NCBI GenBank assembly: GCA_011065065.1
Contig: JAAKFL010000008.1
Location: forward strand, 1 to 25,921
Direction: 5' to 3'
DNA length: 25,921 bases
Origin: Chlamydiota bacterium
GTDB taxonomy: Bacteria; Chlamydiota; Chlamydiia; Chlamydiales; SLFE01
Position numbers and translations under genes: made by a program
The notes under the pieces: model-generated
The model's database searches: none
What the model saw: only the letters and a program-made list of their open reading frames with translations
Told to the model about the DNA's origin: nothing
Shown here: positions 15,633-23,338 of the stretch, in pieces
Layout of the letters: every line of letters begins with the position of its first letter
How positions within the stretch are numbered: the stretch's first letter is position 1

Positions 15633-17855
15633 TTATTTCAAAAATAAAATTTCACGGTATTTTGGAATAGGCCAATATTCATCGTTAGTCAATGTTTCCA
15701 ATAAATCGACTGCTGACCGGAACTCTTCGACTTTATCGTTGAGTTCGTTGGAATAAACATCCCCCTTTCTAACCAAATCCTTGATCGCAAAAGCCTTGTT
15801 GCGACCCTTTTCTAACTGATCAGCAAGCTTCAAAGCCTTCTCGATCCCCTGACTCAATTTATCTAAGCTGGCCTGTTGCGCTGGAAGAGCCTTTTTTTTG
15901 CCTGTGACTCCCCTCACTTGAGAAATACTTTTGGCCATGTCTTTCTGCGTGCGCATAGCAGCAGGACAAAGCTGTGTATGAAACATTTCCAACATCAGCT
16001 TCACATCAATATCGACTGTTTGAATGAAATGCTCCAAAAGGATTTCATAACGACTATCCAACTCGTGACGGTTCAAGATTCCACGGAAAGCAGCGACAGT
16101 TTTTTTATCGATTAATGCCACATAAGCTTCAGGAGACTTTTTGATATTTGAAAGCTTACGCTTACGCGCCTCAACGACCCATTCTTTGCTATAGTTATCT
16201 CCAGCAAAACGAATGTTTTTAGATCGCTTGATGTACTTCTGTAACACCGGTATAGCTGTATCAAAAAGCTGTTTTTGTAAGGGTTTTTTCATTCCCATCT
16301 TCTTTTCAATCTCATCAACAATCTTATTCACGCTTTCTGCAACAATAGCATTCAATACCGTAATGGCAAGCGATGGATTCGAAGACGATCCCACCGCTCG
16401 GCACTCAAACTTGTTCCCAGTGAAAGCGAATGGAGAAGTTCGGTTACGATCAGTGTTGTCCTTTGAGAGCTCAGGAATCACTGAAAGGCCAAGATTATAA
16501 TTCTCAAACTTCTTGGTTGATTTATGTCCCCCTCTTTTCTCAATATTTATTAAAAGCTCCTCTAATGCCTCCCCAAGATAAACTGAAATGATCGCCGGTG
16601 GCGCTTCATGGCCCCCTAAACGACAATCATTCGATGCCGATCCAATAGAAGCTCTTAAAAGCACTGAATGTTCGTAAATCGCATTTAATATGGCTGTCAA
16701 AAGAATGAGAAAATGGAAATTATTCTCCGGAGTATCTGTGGGATCAAGCAGATTAATGCCCGTATCAGTCATCATCGACCAATTCGCATGCTTTCCTGAA
16801 CCGTTTAAACCATGAAAGGGTTTTTCATGTAAGAGGCATGAAAGGCCATGCTTCTCAGCTGTTTGCCGCATGAGTTCCATCATCAAAATATTGTGGTCAA
16901 TGGCTGTTGTCGACTTTTCGAAAACGTGAGCCACTTCATGTTGAGAAGGAGCCACTTCATTGTGCCTCGTTTTCACGGGAATCCCTAACTGCAATGACTT
17001 TGACTCAAACTCATGCATAAAACTAAAAATACGATCCTTGACATACCCGAAGTAATGGTCCTGTAACTCCGGCCCCTGAGGACAGGGGGCTCCAAAAAGG
17101 GTTCTTCCGGTCAACACCAAATCAGGTCGCAAATTTTTTAACGGACGATCGACAACAAAATACTCCTGCTCTAATCCAAGTGTGGTATAAATCGAATCTG
17201 ACTCAATTCCTGTCAACTTAAGGACTCGTAAAACAGCATCACTAAGTGTTCGTTCCGACCGCAACAAAGGAATTTTCGAATCTAAAATATCACCCGTCCA
17301 TGAGAAAAAAACTGAGGGGATGCACAAAGTGACCCCATCACCACCTTTCCACACAAATGCTGGAGAAGAGGGGTCCCAACCCGTATACCCACGAGCCTCA
17401 TAAGTGCTCCGCAATCCACCAGAAGGAAATGATGAGGCATCTGGCTCGCCTTGAATCAACTGTTTTCCCGTAAATTTTTCAATCACACTATCGGAAGTGG
17501 TACTCCACTCAATAAACGAATCGTGTTTTTCAGCAGAAGCTCCAGTTAAGGGAAAGAACCAATGGGTAAAATGTGTCGACCCAAGACTCATCGCCCATTC
17601 TTTCATTGCCACAGCAATCGTGTCGGAAAATTCAGGCCGAATCTTTTCGATACCCTGAGAAGCGCGAATAAGATTGTGATAGATTTCCGGAGGTAACATT
17701 TTCTGCATCACAGAGCGATTGAACACATGTTCCCCAAATTTTTCAGAAGACGCTTTAAATTTCCCCTTTCCTCCATTCTGATTAAAATCCATACTTTCCC
17801 AAAGCTCTTTATCTTTTTCTACATTTTTTGTACTGGCAACATAACGTGGATTCAT
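15633..17855 (-). CDS. glnN: Type III glutamine synthetase (GlnN)
   Basis: ATP-dependent synthesis of glutamine from glutamate and ammonia. The large size (740 residues from the chosen start) and motifs are those of GSIII: GLEQEYFVVD, TRHNEVAPSQHEVAH, HEKPFHGLNGSGKHANWS, EAPPAIISVYLG and NRTSPFAFTGNKFECR. These supply the metal-binding glutamates, the ATP site and the glutamate-binding loops. NDCRLGGHEAPP replaces the commoner NDHRLGANEAPP. I choose the ATG at 17855 because AGGGGA lies upstream and a promoter at 17889-17917 would start transcription after the alternative ATG at 17909. It heads a five-gene operon. GSIII is mainly known from Bacteroidetes, cyanobacteria and protists, so its origin here is worth tracing. 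Confidence 0.95.
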   Translation of the reverse strand: MNPRYVASTKNVEKDKELWESMDFNQNGGKGKFKASSEKFGEHVFNRSVMQKMLPPEIYHNLIRASQGIEKIRPEFSDTIAVAMKEWAMSLGSTHFTHWFFPLTGASAEKHDSFIEWSTTSDSVIEKFTGKQLIQGEPDASSFPSGGLRSTYEARGYTGWDPSSPAFVWKGGDGVTLCIPSVFFSWTGDILDSKIPLLRSERTLSDAVLRVLKLTGIESDSIYTTLGLEQEYFVVDRPLKNLRPDLVLTGRTLFGAPCPQGPELQDHYFGYVKDRIFSFMHEFESKSLQLGIPVKTRHNEVAPSQHEVAHVFEKSTTAIDHNILMMELMRQTAEKHGLSCLLHEKPFHGLNGSGKHANWSMMTDTGINLLDPTDTPENNFHFLILLTAILNAIYEHSVLLRASIGSASNDCRLGGHEAPPAIISVYLGEALEELLINIEKRGGHKSTKKFENYNLGLSVIPELSKDNTDRNRTSPFAFTGNKFECRAVGSSSNPSLAITVLNAIVAESVNKIVDEIEKKMGMKKPLQKQLFDTAIPVLQKYIKRSKNIRFAGDNYSKEWVVEARKRKLSNIKKSPEAYVALIDKKTVAAFRGILNRHELDSRYEILLEHFIQTVDIDVKLMLEMFHTQLCPAAMRTQKDMAKSISQVRGVTGKKKALPAQQASLDKLSQGIEKALKLADQLEKGRNKAFAIKDLVRKGDVYSNELNDKVEEFRSAVDLLETLTNDEYWPIPKYREILFLK

Positions 17856-17888
17856 CGAGACATTTCCCCTATTTGTATTGAAGTCGTG

Positions 17889-17917
17889 AGTATCGCTGAA
17901 AAAGAGCATTCATGCAA
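17889..17917 (-). promoter_or_regulatory. Promoter of the glnN operon
   Basis: On the minus strand TTGCAT (17917-17912) and GATACT (17894-17889) are separated by 17 bases. The predicted start near 17882 gives a leader of about 27 nt to the glnN ATG at 17855. No NtrC-like or sigma54 motif was noticed. Confidence 0.45.
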
Positions 17918-17957
17918 CAAAAAATTTTACACGCAAATGAGCGCAGATATTCCTTGT

Positions 17958-18060
17958 TTATTTTTAACGCAAAGATGCAAAAGGCGCAAAGGCGCAAAGA
18001 ATTATCAAGTCACTTGGACCAACGGTCCATGCGCATTTTGCATCTTTGCGTTAAAAATAA
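17958..18060. repeat. TTAACGCAAAGATGC hairpin repeat
   Basis: Arms 17958-17987 and 18031-18060 are complementary over 30 nt with one mismatch. They begin TTATTTTTAACGCAAAGATG and continue into CGCAAAGG units present only on the left. The right arm ends 19 bases from the stop of the coiled-coil gene (minus strand), so the hairpin can terminate that transcript before the glnN promoter at 17889-17917. Confidence 0.9.
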
Positions 18061-18079
18061 ACTAAAGAGTTTCTGCATG

Positions 18080-19741
18080 TTAGATTTTGTCGGCTAGGCC
18101 TTGGATCCGCTTCTCAATTTCCGCAATTTCCGCGTCCACATCCGCAAGCCTTCCTTTCTCATGCTCCTGAAGCTCACTCTGCTTCAACGCCTGCTCAAAA
18201 TCTAAACCAGATGAACCACTAGCTTTGCGATAATCTTCAAGTTGCTCGCGTATATCTTTTCGCCTCTTCTGACACTCTTCAAACAAGGTCTGCAATTGAT
18301 CATAAGCTTCACGCTCATTCGTTGACAAATTGTCAATCTTCATCTTTGATAACTTGTCCTCAAAGACCTTAAACTGTTGCTTGATATCATGCGACTCCCA
18401 CTTTGTTAAGGAAAGTTGATCAAACTCTTCTATGAGACGATCACGCTCAGAAACAACCTTTTCCATAGGCTGCCCATTAATGTCCTTAATCAACAACTCC
18501 AACTCTGAGAAAACTTTTGCAAACGCCGCCTGTCGCTCTTCTTCAACTTTTCGCTGCCGCTCGGTACGCTCCTTCTCCACGGCTGATGCCATTGACACTT
18601 GCTGCGCACTAATCTTATGAAGCCGCTCTTTTAACTTCTTCACATCATCGCGACCAAGCTTAATGCTCCGCATAAAATCCTGGATCTCTTTGATTGAAGC
18701 TTTCACCTGAGCATCATTCAATTCCTGAGCCGCATACTTCGCTTCAAGCTCCTGAATCTTAGGCTCAACCTGAGCCACATTCTCCTTAAAGGAAGCATGC
18801 ATTTTAGCACGGTCTTTTTTGCGCTCCTTCTCAACCTTCTTAATCTTATCCCAGCACTCACTCAATTTCATTCGAGTTTGATTAAAGGCCTGGGTGTTTA
18901 ACGTCAAAACCTTCGCCATACTCTGCAAGGATTTAATTTCATCCCTTAAAAAATACAGTGGCTGTTGAAAATGAGAAGAGGAAAAATTCTCTTCGATAAA
19001 TTGATCAATGTCTACAATGAATCGCTGACTAATCTCTTTAATTAACTCTTTTCGACGTGGAAAAACTTTATCGCCCGCCAATGAAAGCCGCTGGAAAAAC
19101 GTATTCTTAAAACGAATCCGCATGTCAGTTTTAATCAGCTCCTTCCGAAGCGCATTAATTCTCGAGGCAAAAGCATTCAATAATGCCAACTCACGTTGAA
19201 CTTTAATGTAATGCCCCTCATCCTCCGCGATAAACTTCGCACAAGAATCAAACTTCAACTCAGGTGCATATTTGAGAGGTTCAGACATCTTTCCAAGGTC
19301 CTCTTCCAAAGACTCAATGGCTAACTTGATCTGCTCCGCAGCAAAAGCACTCTGCTCATCCAACACCTCTTTTAAACGATGAGCCTCCTTCGATAACTCC
19401 ACATATTTTCCCCAAAGATGTGTACGAACTACGTAAGAAAGATTCTCTTCTTTGAATAACGAAAGACATAGCTTTCTCGCTTCCCAAAAGTTCTTAAAAG
19501 AAGGCGAACCACCTTGGGAAATCGAAATGTCCATAAATTGTAGAATAAAAGAAATTTTGTTCTCCGGAGTGTCTTGACCCTCCAAATCCTCTAAAAAAGT
19601 ATCAAATACCCCTTTTTTAGAAGGCTTCGATGACTGCTTTTTATTCGGCATTTCCCCGTCCTTAATCTCCCCTTCCATCGCCACATCTAGTTCTTCTACG
19701 CAAGTCGCTTCCTCGTTATTTTGATCTGTGGAAAGGTCCAT
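18080..19741 (-). CDS. Long coiled-coil protein, chlamydial CT768-like position
   Basis: 553 residues, function unknown. Sequence composition is dominated by Glu/Lys/Gln heptads over roughly 300-545 (for example KKVEKERKKDRAKM and AVEKERTERQRKVEEERQ), predicting long coiled coils. The N-terminal 50 residues are acidic and polar, followed by a helical region of about 240 residues. There is no signal peptide, membrane helix or nucleotide-binding motif. Position between miaA and the rsfS-fabF-nudix group matches a conserved hypothetical I recall as CT768 of C. trachomatis, which is the main basis for linking them. It may be a structural or scaffold protein. I use the ATG at 19741; an in-frame TTG at 19771 is possible but has no better ribosome site. 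The 190 bases to miaA hold no other gene, only a weak GAAGAA/TTCTTC hairpin near 19869-19899. Confidence 0.75.
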   Translation of the reverse strand: MDLSTDQNNEEATCVEELDVAMEGEIKDGEMPNKKQSSKPSKKGVFDTFLEDLEGQDTPENKISFILQFMDISISQGGSPSFKNFWEARKLCLSLFKEENLSYVVRTHLWGKYVELSKEAHRLKEVLDEQSAFAAEQIKLAIESLEEDLGKMSEPLKYAPELKFDSCAKFIAEDEGHYIKVQRELALLNAFASRINALRKELIKTDMRIRFKNTFFQRLSLAGDKVFPRRKELIKEISQRFIVDIDQFIEENFSSSHFQQPLYFLRDEIKSLQSMAKVLTLNTQAFNQTRMKLSECWDKIKKVEKERKKDRAKMHASFKENVAQVEPKIQELEAKYAAQELNDAQVKASIKEIQDFMRSIKLGRDDVKKLKERLHKISAQQVSMASAVEKERTERQRKVEEERQAAFAKVFSELELLIKDINGQPMEKVVSERDRLIEEFDQLSLTKWESHDIKQQFKVFEDKLSKMKIDNLSTNEREAYDQLQTLFEECQKRRKDIREQLEDYRKASGSSGLDFEQALKQSELQEHEKGRLADVDAEIAEIEKRIQGLADKI

Positions 19742-19931
19742 AATGTTTTCTCTTTTCCCTCGTTCGTGCAATTCAGAAAAACACCCTCAATCTTAGATTC
19801 AATTAGTACATTGAGAAATGGGGCGATATTTACTCTCAAATAATACTCCAAATCCCAATTTTAGAAAAGAAGAAACTATAAAAATTGACAGGCTTCTTCA
19901 AATCAGGATTTCCACTATTAAAGAATATATT

Positions 19932-20966
19932 TTAACGAGAGTCAAGATCATTCAGTATAAGGTCCATAGCAGTTTCGGGATCATGTAAATCTAAATCCAA
20001 CCAATTAAACAACGACTCGCGTCTAAACCATGTCAATTGTCTCTTTGCATACCTGCGGGATGCTTTCTTGAACTCTGCCACAAAAACCAAATAATCCTCT
20101 CGCGTCCGTTTACTCGATAAAAAATCCAAACTCTGTCGATAACCAATGGCTTGGGAAGCGGAAGAATTCTCACGCAAACCCTCATCCTCTAAACGATCCA
20201 CCTCTTCCAAAAGTCCATGAGCCAGCATTTTATCACATCGTTGTTCGATTCGGTGATAAAGTGTGGATCTTGGTCGATTTAAAAACCAACATCGAAAATC
20301 ATATCCTTTTGGAACAAGACGACTTTTCCAATTATGCCGACTGACCTTGTCACCTGTAATGTCAATAATCTCTAATCCACGGATAATTTTTTGACGATCA
20401 TGACAAGAAATCGTTTTCGCATAGTCACTGTCAAACTGCATAAGACGCTCGTACATCTCATCTGCTCCCAACTGCTCGAACTGTTCCTCAAACTTTTTGC
20501 GAATTTCAGGGACTGACGGAGGACCACTTGGTGGGCCATAAAGAAGAGCATGGATATAGAATCCAGACCCCCCAACAACAATCGGAATCCGTCCCTGACT
20601 ATGAATCATTTCCAAGCAATGCTTCGCTTCATAATAAAAATCGACCACATTGAACGCTTCCCAAACATTGCGAATATCAATCAGATGATGCGGAACAAGT
20701 TCCATTTCCTTTAACGATGGTTTCGCTGTTCCAATGTCCATTCCCTTATACACTTGAACAGAATCGGCAGTCAAAATATCACCACCTATGGTTTCCGCCA
20801 GCATCATGCCTAAAGCAGACTTACCACAACAAGTAGGCCCAGAGATCACGATGACAATCGGTTTCTTTCTTTTTACGGGAGGAACAATGAGTTGTTCTTG
20901 AACTAGTGAGTCGGCAGAATATAATTTTTGAAACAAATCCTTTTCACACGAGGTACCACTATTCAC
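19932..20966 (-). CDS. miaA: tRNA dimethylallyltransferase (MiaA)
   Basis: Adds a dimethylallyl group to A37 of tRNAs reading UNN codons, the first step towards ms2i6A. The 344-residue protein has the P-loop GPTCCGKS (43-50), the TADSVQVYKGMDIGTAKP block, VGGSGFYIHALLYG, DRQKIIRGLEI and the C-terminal KRQLTWFRR. These are all standard for MiaA. The N-terminus is about 30 residues longer than usual before the P-loop. The start is a GTG at 20966 without a clear Shine-Dalgarno, so the true start may differ. Its own promoter lies right after the rsbV-like gene. MiaB, the next enzyme on the pathway, is encoded at 24404-25735. Confidence 0.95.
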   Translation of the reverse strand: MNSGTSCEKDLFQKLYSADSLVQEQLIVPPVKRKKPIVIVISGPTCCGKSALGMMLAETIGGDILTADSVQVYKGMDIGTAKPSLKEMELVPHHLIDIRNVWEAFNVVDFYYEAKHCLEMIHSQGRIPIVVGGSGFYIHALLYGPPSGPPSVPEIRKKFEEQFEQLGADEMYERLMQFDSDYAKTISCHDRQKIIRGLEIIDITGDKVSRHNWKSRLVPKGYDFRCWFLNRPRSTLYHRIEQRCDKMLAHGLLEEVDRLEDEGLRENSSASQAIGYRQSLDFLSSKRTREDYLVFVAEFKKASRRYAKRQLTWFRRESLFNWLDLDLHDPETAMDLILNDLDSR

Positions 20967-21009
20967 AAGACAACTTAGCCGTTAAAGTTAAATGATCAAT
21001 CGTACAAGG

Positions 21010-21038
21010 ATTATAGTGCAGAGCTAGTACATTGTCTA
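21010..21038 (-). promoter_or_regulatory. Promoter of miaA
   Basis: On the minus strand TAGACA (21038-21033) and TATAAT (21015-21010) are 17 bases apart. The -35 element begins on the base next to the stop codon of the STAS gene, so miaA can be transcribed separately from it. Confidence 0.6.
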
Positions 21039-21383
21039 CTAGAATTTATTCAATGCATCCTGTTCGCTATGTGAAAATTCCAAGACATGATCGAACCCTG
21101 ACATCTTCAAGATGTCCATCACATTCGTATTGATTTCACACACAACCAACTTGCCAGATAACATCTTTAACTTCTTTGTAGTCCTAAGAAGCAAACGCAT
21201 CCCCACACTACTTAGATAGTCCACTTCTGAAAAGTTTAAAACTAAATTGTGATGACCTTCACTAATGTAATTAAAAATTTGCTTTTCTACATCAATAGAA
21301 GAAATGGCATCCAAACGACCCTTAATTAAAAGAACCAAAACATTACCAGTTATTTTTTCTTCAATTGCTACTGACTCTTCCAT
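21039..21383 (-). CDS. STAS-domain anti-sigma-factor antagonist (RsbV-like)
   Basis: 114 residues forming a single STAS domain. In partner-switching systems such proteins release a sigma factor by binding its anti-sigma kinase when unphosphorylated. The conserved loop reads VDYLSSVGMRLL; Ser59, two before the Gly, aligns with the phosphorylated Ser of RsbV/SpoIIAA. KGRLDAISS near residue 21 and VCEINTNVMDILKMSGF in the second half also fit. It lies beside miaA, as I recall for the second chlamydial RsbV (CT765). No kinase (RsbW) or phosphatase (RsbU) is nearby. GAGGG lies five bases before the ATG, and a promoter is at 21425-21454. Confidence 0.9.
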   Translation of the reverse strand: MEESVAIEEKITGNVLVLLIKGRLDAISSIDVEKQIFNYISEGHHNLVLNFSEVDYLSSVGMRLLLRTTKKLKMLSGKLVVCEINTNVMDILKMSGFDHVLEFSHSEQDALNKF

Positions 21384-21424
21384 AGCACCCTCAATTTTGT
21401 GAAGTATCCACTAAGCTAATTCAA

Positions 21425-21454
21425 CTTATAATCCGCAAAGATTCCGATTGTCAA
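21425..21454 (-). promoter_or_regulatory. Promoter of the STAS gene
   Basis: On the minus strand an exact TTGACA (21454-21449) precedes TATAAG (21430-21425) with an 18-base spacer. The leader to the ATG at 21383 would be about 35 nt and includes GAGGG. Confidence 0.6.
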
Positions 21455-21650
21455 TCATTCTTTTAAACCATCCCCTCTTAATTTCCATCTTAAAAACTTA
21501 ACCCTATAAAAATAAACACCTTAAAGTACATTTTCCGATCCATTTTCCAACTTCACTTTCAATATAACTTTTATTTATTAACAACTGTAAGTAAATAATT
21601 TAGATTATATTTTTTAAAATTACAACTTTTCATTTGTGTAAAATTAGAGT

Positions 21651-21685
21651 TTTGTTAAGGTCGGGCTAGAAGCAGTTTTAACAAA
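21651..21685 (+). promoter_or_regulatory. Leader hairpin upstream of ssb
   Basis: TTTGTTAA (21651-21658) and TTAACAAA (21678-21685) form an exact 8-bp stem around a 19-base loop, ending just before the GAGG ribosome site of ssb. It could be an operator or an RNA element controlling ssb translation. The stem is AT-rich and may be chance. Confidence 0.3.
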
Positions 21686-21697
21686 TTTGAGGCATTT

Positions 21698-22078
21698 ATG
21701 GCTTCCCTAAATAAAGTGATAATAGCCGGGCGACTTACCAAAAAACCTGAGCTACGAAAAACACCAAATGGTGTGGCTGTAACAGATCTGTTGGTAGCTC
21801 TCAACCGCGATTATGTGAATTTGAATGGTGAGAAGCAACAAGAGGCATGTTTTGTGGATGTGGTTGTTTGGGGTAAGCAGGCTGAAACTTGCACAAATGC
21901 CTTACAAGTGTCCTCCTCTGTCCTCATTGAAGGTCGTCTACAACTTGACGTCTGGTATTCAAAAGATGGTGATAAGCGTTGTAAATTAAGAGTTGCGGCG
22001 GAGAGAGTGCAATTTCTTGATAAGAGACCTGTTGATCGAAGAGAAAATCAGCCTTCGAAAACTTCTGCCCAGACTTAA
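21698..22078 (+). CDS. ssb: Single-stranded DNA-binding protein (SSB), no acidic tail
   Basis: 126 residues forming a bacterial SSB OB-fold: MASLNKVIIAGRLTKKPELR at the start, FVDVVVWGKQAETC in the middle and SSVLIEGRLQLDVW near the end, all typical of SSB. It binds ssDNA, normally as a tetramer, in replication, repair and recombination. The protein is short. After the OB fold it ends in a basic/polar stretch (DKRPVDRRENQPSKTSAQT) and lacks the C-terminal DDDIPF-type acidic tip that recruits partner proteins. No other frame past the stop supplies one. It may therefore be a second, specialised SSB rather than the replicative one. GAGG precedes the ATG by five bases. Two hairpins follow. Confidence 0.93.
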   Translation: MASLNKVIIAGRLTKKPELRKTPNGVAVTDLLVALNRDYVNLNGEKQQEACFVDVVVWGKQAETCTNALQVSSSVLIEGRLQLDVWYSKDGDKRCKLRVAAERVQFLDKRPVDRRENQPSKTSAQT

Positions 22079-22117
22079 TCATTCAGATGATTTGTAGAAT
22101 CTACCCGGATATTTTTA

Positions 22118-22206
22118 CACAGAGATCACAGAGAATAGCACAGAGGTACACAGAGAATTTTGATCAAACGCTCTGTGCACCTCTGCTATTCTCTGTGATC
22201 TCTGTG
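22118..22206. repeat. CACAGAGATCACAGAG hairpin repeat
   Basis: Arms 22118-22140 and 22184-22206 are exact 23-nt complements. Pairing continues inward to about 22156 and 22171 with a 2-nt indel and one mismatch. Units are CACAGAGAT and variants, close to those of 12875-12947. It begins 39 bases after the ssb stop and is preceded by a T-run, so it can terminate ssb and, on the other strand, the ankyrin gene. Confidence 0.9.
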
Positions 22207-22230
22207 AAACATATTAAGATTTGTTGAGGA

Positions 22231-22284
22231 TGTGTTGCGTAATTCGCTAAAAAGCATCTTCTCTAGAAGGAATTACGCAACACA
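22231..22284. repeat. 15-bp inverted repeat TGTGTTGCGTAATTC
   Basis: 22231-22245 and 22270-22284 are exact reverse complements with a 24-base spacer that has no further pairing worth noting. Unlike the neighbouring hairpin it has no tandem units. The terminal-repeat look (short exact ends, unrelated short core) suggests a minimal remnant of an insertion sequence or MITE. It lies between the convergent ssb and ankyrin genes. Confidence 0.7.
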
Positions 22285-22351
22285 CCCAAGTTGATCCATA
22301 ACTTTGAAGAACTCGCAATATCATTTTAGCTCTTAGCATCATGGTCAGTTG

Positions 22352-23005
22352 CTATATACCAAGGAGGTACCGTTCTATCTTCTTAGACGCTGCAACATTT
22401 AATGGGGTAAGCAGGCCTTGGGAAAAACAACTGGGTTTATTGATGTCAGCTTTGTTTTGGACTAGAACTTTGACCACCTTCAGATGATCATTTTCAGCAG
22501 CATAGTAAAGGGCAGTTTTTTTATGGTCATTATCTTTGTCGACTTTAGCTTTATTTTCTAAAAGCAAACTAACAGCCTTAGAATGGCCTTGTTTAGAGGC
22601 TATGTGTAATGGAGTATTTCCATTGGTATTTTCGGCGTGGACATTGGCATTGTTATCAAGTAAAAGTTTCATGACTTTGCAGTTGTTATCCCAAGTAGCA
22701 AGGTGCAAAGGAGTATGCTCATTAGTATCTATGGGATCAACATAAGCTTTATGTACCAATAAGAGCTTCAGGCAACTTAGACTTCCTTCTTCTGAAGCAA
22801 TATGAGTGAAGGAACGTTCATTGGCGTCCAGTAATCCATCAGGCAAGAACTCATAACCTTGATCAAGAAGCATTTCAAGGTGATGGGGTTTCTTATTTCG
22901 GATTTGATGAGATACGAGGTCAAATTGACCATCTATTGAATGACATAAAATTGCGGCATCAAAAGCAAGATCCGTTTTAATTTCTTTTTGGGTAGGTGTG
23001 ATCAT
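22352..23005 (-). CDS. Ankyrin-repeat protein, candidate host-interaction protein
   Basis: 217 residues with about four to five ankyrin repeats of 33 residues spanning roughly 60-210. The consensus TPLHLA/TPLHIA helix starts (HTPLHLATWDN, NTPLHIASKQG, KTALYYAAEND, LTPLNVAASK) are spaced regularly, each followed by LLL-type second helices. Ankyrin repeats bind protein partners; in intracellular bacteria such proteins are often secreted into host cells, which is inference here. The N-terminal 55 residues are not repeat-like and contain no signal peptide. The start is secure: AGGAG lies seven bases before the ATG, and a promoter with exact TATAAT lies at 23039-23067. It stands alone, not in an operon. 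Confidence 0.92.
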   Translation of the reverse strand: MITPTQKEIKTDLAFDAAILCHSIDGQFDLVSHQIRNKKPHHLEMLLDQGYEFLPDGLLDANERSFTHIASEEGSLSCLKLLLVHKAYVDPIDTNEHTPLHLATWDNNCKVMKLLLDNNANVHAENTNGNTPLHIASKQGHSKAVSLLLENKAKVDKDNDHKKTALYYAAENDHLKVVKVLVQNKADINKPSCFSQGLLTPLNVAASKKIERYLLGI

Positions 23006-23038
23006 TATTATCTCCTAAGTTGCTTAAAATTAGATTAG

Positions 23039-23067
23039 ATTATAGATCTTGATCCATATATTTACAA
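23039..23067 (-). promoter_or_regulatory. Promoter of the ankyrin gene
   Basis: On the minus strand TTGTAA (23067-23062) and TATAAT (23044-23039) are separated by 17 bases. The leader to the ATG at 23005 would be about 27 nt. Confidence 0.65.
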
Positions 23068-23068
23068 G

Positions 23069-23098
23069 TGGAAAAATATATGATGGAAAAATATATGA
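23069..23098. repeat. Exact tandem duplication of a 15-mer
   Basis: TGGAAAAATATATGA occurs twice head to tail (23069-23083, 23084-23098), immediately upstream of the ankyrin promoter -35 element. It could be a local slippage product or a duplicated binding site. Confidence 0.85.
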
Positions 23099-23187
23099 CT
23101 AAAAGCCTAATCAAGACAGGTTAAAATCGGGGTTGTAGACAGGGCAATCACATGAAGAAATTTCTTGATTCAATTCCTGGAAGTTTT

Positions 23188-23273
23188 ATCCTGTTAATCC
23201 TTACTATCCTGCCTATCCTGTTTTTCACGTCCTAAAAAAACAGGATAGGCAGGATAATAAGGATATTCAGGAT
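23188..23273. repeat. ATCCTGNNN hairpin repeat
   Basis: Arms 23188-23225 and 23236-23273 are complementary over 38 nt with four mismatches around a 10-nt loop. Each arm is built from 9-nt units beginning ATCCT (minus strand AGGAT), ending in a T/A run next to the loop. It lies between the ankyrin promoter and the 3' end of the rplM-rpsI operon, apart from the CGCAAAG-type family in sequence but with the same unit length. Confidence 0.88.
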
Positions 23274-23312
23274 GCTTTTTTCAGGAAAAATGGTTGGTAA
23301 ACGTAAGATAAT

Positions 23313-23327
23313 TTCGCGGTTAAATTT
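23313..23327 (+). repeat. Remnant end of the CGCGAAGAT repeat
   Basis: TTCGCGGTTAAATTT is identical to the last 15 bases of the right arm at 235-249. No left arm is found nearby. It appears to be a truncated copy, just downstream of the rpsI terminator. Confidence 0.6.
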
Positions 23328-23338
23328 TTCTTAAAAAG

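Larger units (their letters stand above)
21384..21697. other. 314-bp AT-rich divergent intergenic region
   Basis: Lies between the STAS gene (minus) and ssb (plus). It holds the STAS promoter near 21425-21454 and a leader hairpin before ssb at 21651-21685. The middle (about 21470-21650) is very AT-rich with several A/T runs. I see no open frame, RNA gene or repeat of the families found elsewhere, and no convincing -35/-10 pair for ssb. Confidence 0.6.

Noticed and set aside
17856..17909. Longer glnN start at the ATG at 17909
   Set aside because: It lacks a ribosome site, and a promoter at 17889-17917 would start transcription downstream of it. The ATG at 17855 has a purine-rich site.
19869..19899. 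GAAGAA/TTCTTC hairpin downstream of miaA
   Set aside because: Only six A/T-rich pairs with a 19-base loop; too weak to call a terminator as a separate feature.
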